From DATKHR01 sp035510155 (GTDB taxonomy: Bacteria; Acidobacteriota; Vicinamibacteria; Vicinamibacterales; CAVVIG01): a stretch of DNA of 12,065 nucleotides. The notes under the pieces were generated by a model. The model worked only from the letters and a program-made list of their open reading frames with translations. It ran no database searches and was not told the origin of the DNA. Where the stretch lies: contig DATKHR010000387.1 in the NCBI GenBank assembly GCA_035510155.1, forward strand, positions 1-12,065, read 5' to 3'. The translations under genes were made by a program, and so were the position numbers. Each line of letters opens with the position of its first letter. Position 1 is the stretch's first letter. Positions 6,433 to 12,065 of this stretch are shown piece after piece.

Positions 6433-7350
6433 CTACGGCTGGTGCGGGTCGTCGCCCTTTTCTTTCTCTTTCTCGTCCTTGTCGCCGCGGCGACCGACGG
6501 CGGGGCACGCCGCGTTGACCGACGTCAGGCAGAAATTGTCGTCGATCGTATTTGTCCCGGGCGTCGCCTGATTCTTGATGTCGACGCCGTCGTCTGCTGG
6601 AAACGTGACCGAAAGCTGCACCGGGGGGTTTCCCGCGACGATGTTGTGCCGGATGATGTTGCCCTCCACCCCGGGGACGAGAATGATTCCGTTCGTGTTG
6701 CCGAGGACTGTGTTGTCTTCGATCACGTTGTCGTTGGTGCCAGGTGCCACCATGCCGATGCCGAAGTTGCCTTTCTGGTCCGAATAGCCGTTGCCGCTCA
6801 GCCGGTTCTCACGGAGCCGGTTATGACTCGATCCGGCCAGTCATATGCCGCCGCACGGCGCGATAGGACTTCCATTGCGCACCGAGACGTTGCCCTTCAG
6901 TTCGTTATCCGACCCGGCGATGACGATGATCCCCGAGGCGCAGTTGCTCGACAGCGTGACGTCCTTGACGACTGTATTCGTGCTCCTGTTGAGGCGGATG
7001 CCAAATTGGTGAAACTGTTGGACGAGCCCAGGCCCCTTAATTACGTCGTCGTGCTGGTTGTCAACCGCAATGCCGGCCTCACCGCCGGCAGGGGGGCAGG
7101 GAGTAAGGGCGCTCGAACGTCCGGTAATGGTGAAGCCATTCAGTTCCAGCTTCAGGCCCGACGCGCCGAAGGCGATGCACGGCGCGCCGACGACAGTGCA
7201 GGTTACGTCACCCACGAGTTCGCTGTCCTCGAAGATCGTGAGCGTGGATGAAATGGTGCCGCTGATCTCGTTCGCTCGCGCGGTTCCCGCGCCGGCGAAA
7301 AGAGCAAAGAGAAACGCGGTCACCCCAAGAGCACTGAGCACACGACTCAT
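6433..7350 (-). pseudogene. Secreted beta-helix (NosD-like) repeat protein gene interrupted by in-frame TGA
   Basis: ATG 7350, preceded by AGGAGG at 6 nt, opens a 169-codon frame ending at TGA 6841-6843. The same frame then continues open to TAG at 6433, so read through it would be 305 residues. Residues 1-26 are a signal peptide ending TARA. Parallel beta-helix rungs run on both sides of the TGA: before it GIRLNRSTNTVVKDVTL and GIIVIAGSDNELKGNVSV, after it HNRLRENRLSGNG, NDNVIEDNTVLGNTNG and NIIRHNIVAGN. The C-terminus is a charged tail (DKDEKEKEKGDD). The TGA replaces the residue after CGGI, a rung position where an aromatic or aliphatic residue is usual, so Trp TGG to TGA is the simplest reading. 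A sequencing error is also possible. A C-terminal open segment from ATG 6753 remains but lacks a signal peptide. The role is unknown; such proteins are extracellular or periplasmic and sometimes bind or cleave polysaccharide. Confidence 0.65.
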
Positions 7351-7384
7351 CTCGGCCTCCTGTTCGGGGCAATCGACACCGTAT

Positions 7385-7396
7385 GCTGAGCTCAGC
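7385..7396. repeat. 12-bp palindrome upstream of the beta-helix gene
   Basis: GCTGAGCTCAGC is its own reverse complement and lies 35 bp upstream of the beta-helix gene start, near where its promoter should be. It could be an operator, but no clear -35/-10 pair surrounds it. Function is inferred from position only. Confidence 0.3.
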
Positions 7397-7436
7397 CGCG
7401 GACAAAATCAAGCTGGTTCTGTCCACCTTGAGCCTC

Positions 7437-7471
7437 CCTCCGAAAGTCGCCCTCGAGGGTGACTTTAGAGG
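7437..7471. repeat. Long imperfect inverted repeat in the divergent intergenic region
   Basis: The inner arms AAAGTCGCCCT (7443-7453) and AGGGTGACTTT (7456-7466) pair over 11 positions, with one G-T wobble and only CG between them. After a small internal loop, CCTC (7437-7440) pairs with GAGG (7468-7471). It lies between the leftward beta-helix operon and the rightward toxin-antitoxin pair. It can form a strong cruciform or RNA hairpin on either strand. A short T or A run flanks each arm but no long U-tract follows, so an operator or attachment-like remnant is as plausible as a terminator. Confidence 0.5.
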
Positions 7472-7546
7472 CAACGCGAATCCCACGCCGGCGTGCACGC
7501 ACGGCGTCGGCGCAAGAACAGCGCAGCGCCTGGCGGCCTGGTCAAG

Positions 7547-7581
7547 TGGACAGTTAGAATGGCTAGTCATACAATATGTCC
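7547..7581 (+). promoter_or_regulatory. Promoter and possible operator of the toxin-antitoxin operon
   Basis: TGGACA (7547-7552) and TACAAT (7570-7575) are separated by exactly 17 bp and each differs from the sigma-70 consensus at one position. The predicted transcript start falls at about 7582, on the ATG used by the antitoxin. CATA-CAA-TATG (7568-7578), a small dyad, overlaps the -10 box and could bind the antitoxin for autoregulation, as is usual for Phd/VapB systems. Confidence 0.55.
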
Positions 7582-7800
7582 ATGAAGCAGATAGCTGCCG
7601 CGAAATTCAAGGAGCAGTGCCTTGCTCTGCTCGACGAGGTGGGGCCGGACGGAATCGTCATCACGAAACGCGGCAAGCCTGTGGCGAAACTGATCCCCTT
7701 GGCGTCCGATTCGGCGAGTCTCATCGGATCGCTCAAAGGCAAGCTCGAAATAAAAGGTGAGATTCTCTCAACTGGGCTGAGTTGGGATGCTGAACGTTGA
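7582..7800 (+). CDS. Antitoxin, Phd/YefM family (VapB-type)
   Basis: The protein has 72 residues and begins MKQIAAAKFKEQCLALLDEV, a typical Phd/YefM N-terminus (DNA-binding beta-hairpin and helices), followed by the conserved GIVITKRGKPVAKLIPL strand pair. The C-terminal part (about 45-72, SLKGKLEIKGEILSTGLSWDAER) would wrap the toxin and block its active site. An ATG two codons upstream (7576) overlaps the promoter -10 region. There is no Shine-Dalgarno before either ATG, and the promoter predicts transcription starting at about 7582, so a leaderless start is likely. The gene overlaps the toxin gene by 14 nt, which couples their translation. It is expected to repress its own promoter together with the toxin. 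Confidence 0.85.
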   Translation: MKQIAAAKFKEQCLALLDEVGPDGIVITKRGKPVAKLIPLASDSASLIGSLKGKLEIKGEILSTGLSWDAER

Positions 7801-8149
7801 TACGCACGTGCTGCTCTACGCAGTAACGGGGAGGCTCAAGCCGCGCGAGACTCGACTATTGAGCGCGACAGGCTGGAGTGTGTCCGCGATTGTGCTCTGG
7901 GAGATCGCCAAGCTGGCGCAGCTGGGCCGGATCGAAGTGGACCTGGACGACCCGGAGGTCGTCCGAGCCCTCACAAAGATTTACGTGTGGCCCCTGACTC
8001 GCGAGATCGCCAGCATGAGTACGCGCCTCGACATACGTGGCGATCCAGCCGATGAGCTGATTGCCGCAACCAGCGTGGTACACAAAGTACCCCTCTTGAC
8101 GAGGGATCGAAGGTTGCTCAGATCGAGAATCGTGCCCCTCGCACATTAA
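7787..8149 (+). CDS. vapC: PIN-domain toxin, VapC-type ribonuclease
   Basis: The protein has 120 residues, the normal size for a VapC. The acidic residues of the PIN active site are in place: D5 in NVDTHVLLYAV, E39 in VLWEIAKLAQLGR, D89 in GDPADELIAATS and D107 in LLTRDRRL. These bind Mg2+ or Mn2+ for RNA cleavage, typically of tRNA or rRNA; the target here is unknown. The ATG at 7787 lies inside the end of the antitoxin gene, and the arrangement antitoxin-then-toxin with overlap is canonical for type II modules. Stop is TAA. The pair sits between two divergent blocks with intact motifs, so it is probably functional. The VapC name rests on the PIN domain; the partner is Phd-like rather than AbrB-like. 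Confidence 0.9.
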   Translation: MLNVDTHVLLYAVTGRLKPRETRLLSATGWSVSAIVLWEIAKLAQLGRIEVDLDDPEVVRALTKIYVWPLTREIASMSTRLDIRGDPADELIAATSVVHKVPLLTRDRRLLRSRIVPLAH

Positions 8150-8218
8150 ACCGGGACGATCCGAGATGCGATGCGCGGCCAGCCCCCTGCCGGCCTAACC
8201 GAGGGCCCACAAGTCCAT

Positions 8219-8270
8219 TCTTTGACCATCAAAGACATTTCTTGACATCTCTATCCGCACCGTGCATAAA
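8219..8270 (+). promoter_or_regulatory. Promoter and upstream dyad of the TonB-receptor gene
   Basis: TTGACA (8242-8247) is a perfect -35 hexamer and CATAAA (8265-8270), with four of six matches, lies 17 bp downstream, so transcription would start near 8277. Just upstream, TCTTTGA-CCA-TCAAAGA (8219-8235) is a perfect 7-bp inverted repeat, a candidate activator or repressor site. The transcript would have a leader of about 65 nt containing a small hairpin (GCCC 8294-8297 with GGGC 8303-8306). Confidence 0.5.
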
Positions 8271-8342
8271 AGTGGCGGTCAGCACTTGGTTTTGCCCGCT
8301 AAGGGCGTTGCAACACACGCGTCGTTGGGAAGGAGGATGGCT

Positions 8343-11300
8343 GTGGGCGAACCCCTTCGTCTCTTATCCTTCCGTTTGCGTCAGCCGATCGCCGCCGGTA
8401 TTGTTCTCGCCATCGGCCTCACGGCCGTGCCCGCGAAAGCGCAGATTCTTTACGGCAGCATCGTCGGGGTCGTCCGGGATGCCACCGGAGCGTTCCTCCC
8501 CGGGGCCACGGTCACCATCGTCAACAAGGACACCAACCTCACGCGTGAAGCGACGACGAACGCCGAGGGAGCCTTCAGCCTCATCAACGTGTTGCCGGGG
8601 CCCTACGACGTGAAAGTCACCTTGACGGGATTCCGGGATATCGCGCGGCCCAACGTACCGGTCACGATCGGGCAGATCGCGCGGGTTGATTTCACGCTGG
8701 AAATCGGCACGGTCGCCGAGACCGTCCTGGTGGTCGGTGAGTCGCCGCTCCTCCAGACGGACAAGACGGACGTGCATACGCAGCTGAAATCCGACGCCAT
8801 CACGCAACTGCCGCTCAATCGGTTCCGCAACTACCAGGCGCTGCTCAACCTGGTACCGGGCACGACTCCGCTGGCCTTCGGAAACGCGGAGACCGATACG
8901 CCCGCACGCTCCCTGGCAACCAATGTCAACGGACAAGCGAATACCCAGAATTCGACGCGGACCGACGGCGCGACGAACATGAACATCTGGCTGCCGAACC
9001 ACCTGATGTACGTGTCGCCAGCGGAGACGGTCGATACCGTGGACGTGTCGACGAGCAGCTTCGACGCGGAGCAGGGTATGGCTGGCGGCGCCGCGGTGAC
9101 GGTCATCACCAAGTCGGGCACCAATCAGTTCCGGGGTTCGGCGTTCGAGAATTTCAACAACCAGGCGCTGAACGCCAAGCCGTATTTCTTCGGCTCCGGC
9201 CCCTGGCCCGACAAGCTGCCGGTCAAGGCCAACCAGTACGGCGGGACCGTCGGCGGGCCCATCAAGCGCAACCGTCTGTTTTTCTTCGGGTCGTACGAAG
9301 GCTACAAGCGGAGGACGAGCCTGTTCACGTTCTTCACCGTCCCGGACGCGGCGCTGCGGAGCGGCGATTTCAGCAAGGCGTTCAACAAAGACGGCTCGCT
9401 GCAGACCATTTACAACCCGCTCACCGGGAACCCCGACGGCACGGGACGGACGCCGTTCGAGAACAACAAGATTCCCGCTGGCATGCTCGACCAGATTGCA
9501 CAGAAGGTCCAACAGCTGTTCCCGCTGCCCAACACTCCCGGGATCGGCGCCGGCGGCTTCACGAACAACTATCAGCGGCCGGAAAACCGTCAGGTCGATC
9601 GCGACAACTACGACGCCAAAGTGAACTGGAACCGGACGTCGTCGCACCAGATCTGGGGCAAGTACAGCCAGATGCACGCCGTCGTCGACGACCTGTCGAA
9701 CTACCTCGGAGTGCCCCCTGTCTCGGGGAGCGGCGGGAACACGAAGGTCTACCAGGTGACGGCCGGTCAGACGTGGACGCTCGGTCCAACGCTGTTGATG
9801 GACCAGACGTTCGGGTTCTCCCGGCAGAAGCAGGACGTGCTCGGACCCGACTTCAATGCCGGCAATTTCGGCCTGGCCGTCTTGGGCATTCCGGGCACCA
9901 ACGATCAAGGCACGGGCGATCAGCGGTACGCCGGATATCCCGAGTTCCAGTTCGGAGGCACGTCAACCGGCTTCTTCAGCCAGCTCGGCAACCGCGACGG
10001 CTGGAACCCGATCTTCCGCGACGAGCGGACGTACTCGATCGCCACGAACATCACGAAGGTTGCCGGACAGCACGATTTCCGCGGCGGGTACTTCCTGAAC
10101 TACCTGTATCTCGATCACTGGCAGCCGGAAACGGGCAACCCGCGCGGGCAGTTCATTTTCAACTCGAACACCACCGGGCTGCGCGGCGGCCAGACGCCGA
10201 ACTTCTACAACGCGTACGCGTCTTTTCTGCTGGGCCTCGTCGGCAGCGCCAATAAGAGCGTGCAGAACGAGCTGATGACGTCGCGCGAGTGGCAGCACGC
10301 TCTCTACTTCCGCGACCGGTGGACCGCGAGTCAACGGCTGACGCTCGACCTCGGGCTGCGATGGGAGCTCTACCCCATCATGCACCGGGCGGACGGGCGC
10401 GGCCTCGATCGGCTCGATCTGAGCACGCTCGACGTCATCATCGCCGGGCGAGGCGGAAACCCGCAAACCAACGGCATGAGCGCTGGTCTGAACAATTTCG
10501 CCCCTCGCGTAGGCGGGGTCTATCGAATCGACGACAACACCGTGTTCCGCAGCGGGTACGGCATCACCTACAACGCGCAGGCCTGGGCGCGGGCGGTCAG
10601 GGGCGACAACGATTACCCGATTACCATTGCATCGACGTTCAGGAACGCCGAATCGTACGCTCCTTACGCGCCGATCGCGCAGGGTATCCCTCGAATCGTG
10701 GGTCCCGACCTGAGCTCCGGCCGCGTGCCGCTCGATCGCGCGGCGGCCGAGTACACGCCGGAAATCAACAACATCGACCGGGGCTACATCCATACCTGGA
10801 ACGTCGCCTTCCAGCGGCTGCTGGCATTTGCCACGACGGTCGACGTGGCCTACGTCGGCGCCAAGGGCGTCGGCGGGTACGCCGGCTTGGACATCAACGC
10901 GCCGACGACGCTCGGCGGCGGCGATGCGAGCCGCCCGTACGCATCGATGGGACGCATTATCGCCATCAATTCGTGGGGCGAGCGGCTGAGGACACGCTAC
11001 GACTCGCTTCAGGTGGCGGTCAACAAACCGTTTACTCACGGGTTCATGGTCAAAGGCGCGTACACGCTCGCAAAGGCGATGAACGAAAGCGACAACGATG
11101 GCAGAGCCACGCTCTCGTACAACACGCCGAGCGAGCTCTATCGTAATTGGGCGCCTGCCGGATTCGACCGACGGCACAACCTTCAGATCGGGTTCGTGTA
11201 CGCGCTGCCTTGGCAGACGAGCGACAGCGGCTACGGTGGCATCGGGCGAGCGCTGATAAGCGACTGGCAGGTCAATGGCGTATTCGCCGCGTTCACCGGC

Positions 11301-11732
11301 ACGCCCTTCTTCGTCACGGCCGACAACGGCGCTTCGGTGAATACGCCAAACAACCAGCAGACGGCGGACCTCGTCGGCTCCTATACCATTTCGGACAAAA
11401 TCGGCGCGCAAGGGGCATGGTTCGACACGACGGCCTTCAAGCAGCCGACGGGAGTCCGCTTCGGCAACACGGGGCGGAACCAGTTCTATGGTCCCGGCGG
11501 CAACAGCCTCGACCTGTCGGTGTTCCGCGTGTTCCCGCTTAGCGGGACGATGCGGCTCGAGGCTCGCGTCGAAGCGGGAAACATCTTCAACACTGAGGTG
11601 TTCGCCAACCCGCAGAACAGCATCACCTCGGGCACGTTCGGTCAGATAACCCAGATCGCGGGCGGCACAGCCTTGACCAACGCGCCGTACGTCGAGCGGA
11701 CGATTCGCCTCGGTGCCCGCTTCACCTTCTGA
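8343..11732 (+). CDS. TonB-dependent receptor, Oar-like, with carboxypeptidase-regulatory domain
   Basis: This outer-membrane protein has 1129 residues from the chosen start. A signal peptide ends near residue 33 (VPAKA before Q). Residues about 38-120 form a CarboxypepD_reg/Cna_B-like domain (GSIVGVVRDATGAFLPGATV, then NAEGAFSLINVLPGPYDV). A plug domain follows (SDAITQLPLNRFRNYQALL, VDTVDVSTSSFDAEQG, GGAAVTVITKSGTNQFRGS), then a large beta-barrel ending in aromatic Phe (VERTIRLGARFTF), as the BAM complex requires. This is the large Oar-type receptor abundant in Acidobacteriota; ligands are often oligosaccharides or peptides, but none can be named. Start choice: GTG 8262 lies inside the promoter and cannot be transcribed from it. 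ATG 8337 abuts the Shine-Dalgarno GGAAGGAGG with no spacing. GTG 8343 lies 6 nt after it, so it fits best. The following TPR gene overlaps the TGA stop. Confidence 0.9.
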   Translation: MGEPLRLLSFRLRQPIAAGIVLAIGLTAVPAKAQILYGSIVGVVRDATGAFLPGATVTIVNKDTNLTREATTNAEGAFSLINVLPGPYDVKVTLTGFRDIARPNVPVTIGQIARVDFTLEIGTVAETVLVVGESPLLQTDKTDVHTQLKSDAITQLPLNRFRNYQALLNLVPGTTPLAFGNAETDTPARSLATNVNGQANTQNSTRTDGATNMNIWLPNHLMYVSPAETVDTVDVSTSSFDAEQGMAGGAAVTVITKSGTNQFRGSAFENFNNQALNAKPYFFGSGPWPDKLPVKANQYGGTVGGPIKRNRLFFFGSYEGYKRRTSLFTFFTVPDAALRSGDFSKAFNKDGSLQTIYNPLTGNPDGTGRTPFENNKIPAGMLDQIAQKVQQLFPLPNTPGIGAGGFTNNYQRPENRQVDRDNYDAKVNWNRTSSHQIWGKYSQMHAVVDDLSNYLGVPPVSGSGGNTKVYQVTAGQTWTLGPTLLMDQTFGFSRQKQDVLGPDFNAGNFGLAVLGIPGTNDQGTGDQRYAGYPEFQFGGTSTGFFSQLGNRDGWNPIFRDERTYSIATNITKVAGQHDFRGGYFLNYLYLDHWQPETGNPRGQFIFNSNTTGLRGGQTPNFYNAYASFLLGLVGSANKSVQNELMTSREWQHALYFRDRWTASQRLTLDLGLRWELYPIMHRADGRGLDRLDLSTLDVIIAGRGGNPQTNGMSAGLNNFAPRVGGVYRIDDNTVFRSGYGITYNAQAWARAVRGDNDYPITIASTFRNAESYAPYAPIAQGIPRIVGPDLSSGRVPLDRAAAEYTPEINNIDRGYIHTWNVAFQRLLAFATTVDVAYVGAKGVGGYAGLDINAPTTLGGGDASRPYASMGRIIAINSWGERLRTRYDSLQVAVNKPFTHGFMVKGAYTLAKAMNESDNDGRATLSYNTPSELYRNWAPAGFDRRHNLQIGFVYALPWQTSDSGYGGIGRALISDWQVNGVFAAFTGTPFFVTADNGASVNTPNNQQTADLVGSYTISDKIGAQGAWFDTTAFKQPTGVRFGNTGRNQFYGPGGNSLDLSVFRVFPLSGTMRLEARVEAGNIFNTEVFANPQNSITSGTFGQITQIAGGTALTNAPYVERTIRLGARFTF

Positions 11733-12065
11733 AGCGCGTGCTCGTCGTTGGCCTGGCGGCGGCGTTGTCTGTGGCGGCACAGACGACGCTGCCGCCTCTG
11801 CCGCGCCTGCCCCTCGACTCCTTCCCACCCGAGGCACGTGATGTTCTGGCGCGCCCCTATGAGACCGCCATTTCGCGACCGACAGACGTGCAGGCGGTGG
11901 GCGCGCTCGCGCGGGCGCTGCACGCATGGAATCAATGGGGTGCGGCGCACGAGACGTATGCGCGGGCACAGGCATTGGCGCCGACGACCTTCGAGTGGCA
12001 GTACCTCGACGGGCTCGCGCTGCAGCGGCTCGCTCGACATGCAGACGCCGCGATCCGTTTCGACG
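11729..12065 (+). CDS. Exported TPR-repeat protein (partial, C-terminus outside window)
   Basis: The frame is open from the end of the receptor gene to the window edge and encodes about 112 residues. Starting at CTG 11729 it reads (M)KRVLVVGLAAALSVAAQ, a well-formed signal peptide with a basic n-region. The codon overlaps the receptor stop as CTGA. The next conventional candidate is GTG 11738, which loses the Lys-Arg. No ATG is available upstream in this frame. The mature part carries TPR-like helices: RPTDVQAVGALARALHAWNQ, WGAAHETYARAQALAP (a TPR helix-B pattern ending in AP) and WQYLDGLALQRLARHADAAI. In Acidobacteriota such proteins often follow Oar-like receptors and may handle the imported substrate or assemble envelope complexes; that is inference. 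The start codon is uncertain. Confidence 0.75.
   Translation, partial: MKRVLVVGLAAALSVAAQTTLPPLPRLPLDSFPPEARDVLARPYETAISRPTDVQAVGALARALHAWNQWGAAHETYARAQALAPTTFEWQYLDGLALQRLARHADAAIRFD

Noticed and set aside
8150..8218. Terminator after the toxin gene
   Set aside because: Only short GGCC-type pairings without a U-tract; not convincing.
8364..9908. Long minus-strand frame opposite the TonB receptor (also 9963-11975)
   Set aside because: Val/Arg-rich shadow translations; the plus strand encodes a complete receptor with signal, plug, barrel and terminal Phe.
1..12065. CRISPR array, tRNA, rRNA or insertion sequence
   Set aside because: No regularly spaced repeats, no cloverleaf or rRNA-like stretch and no transposase-like protein seen on either strand.

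Overview
This window comes from a high-GC bacterium. It most resembles an Acidobacteriota of the Vicinamibacteria type, although there is no rRNA or marker gene to prove it. The reasons are a very large Oar-like TonB-dependent receptor with an N-terminal carboxypeptidase-regulatory domain followed directly by a TPR protein, a Tat-exported ferritin-like protein, a secreted beta-helix repeat protein, and a compact nagB-nagA-symporter cluster.

Layout. Positions 1-7350 read leftward (minus strand) and 7582-12065 read rightward. From the left: (1) the N-terminal 225 residues of an exported alpha/beta hydrolase, cut by the window edge at its nucleophile elbow; (2) a Tat-signal ferritin-like protein; (3) a leftward series of five genes: a secreted beta-helix protein interrupted by an in-frame TGA, an exported thioredoxin-fold protein with an in-frame TGA, nagB, nagA and a sodium:solute symporter. 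nagB and nagA overlap by 4 nt and the symporter starts 2 nt after nagA, so these three form a tight unit. It would take up an amino sugar, deacetylate GlcNAc-6-P and deaminate GlcN-6-P to Fru-6-P. (4) A divergent intergenic region with strong inverted repeats, then a VapBC-type toxin-antitoxin pair (Phd/YefM-like antitoxin, PIN toxin). (5) A TonB-dependent receptor with its own promoter and the start of a TPR gene that overlaps the receptor's stop codon.

The main discovery candidate is the gene at 5764-6429. Read through TGA at 6172-6174, it gives one 221-residue exported thioredoxin-like protein whose redox motif is TGA-Pro-Gly-Cys, i.e. U-P-G-C. A 6-bp hairpin with a GGU loop lies 17-31 nt downstream of the TGA, where bacterial SECIS elements are found. 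This is most simply a selenoprotein that ordinary gene calling would split or truncate. The gene just upstream, a beta-helix protein, also contains an in-frame TGA with an open frame on both sides; there a Trp-to-stop mutation or a sequencing error is more likely than selenocysteine. TGA is used as a normal stop by nagB, nagA, the antitoxin and the receptor, so the code is not reassigned.

Other points: NagB carries altered residues in its catalytic loop (N133, A134, D140), NagA lacks the usual N-terminal segment, the antitoxin gene looks leaderless, and the TPR gene may start at a CTG overlapping the receptor's stop. No tRNA, rRNA, CRISPR array or insertion sequence was seen.
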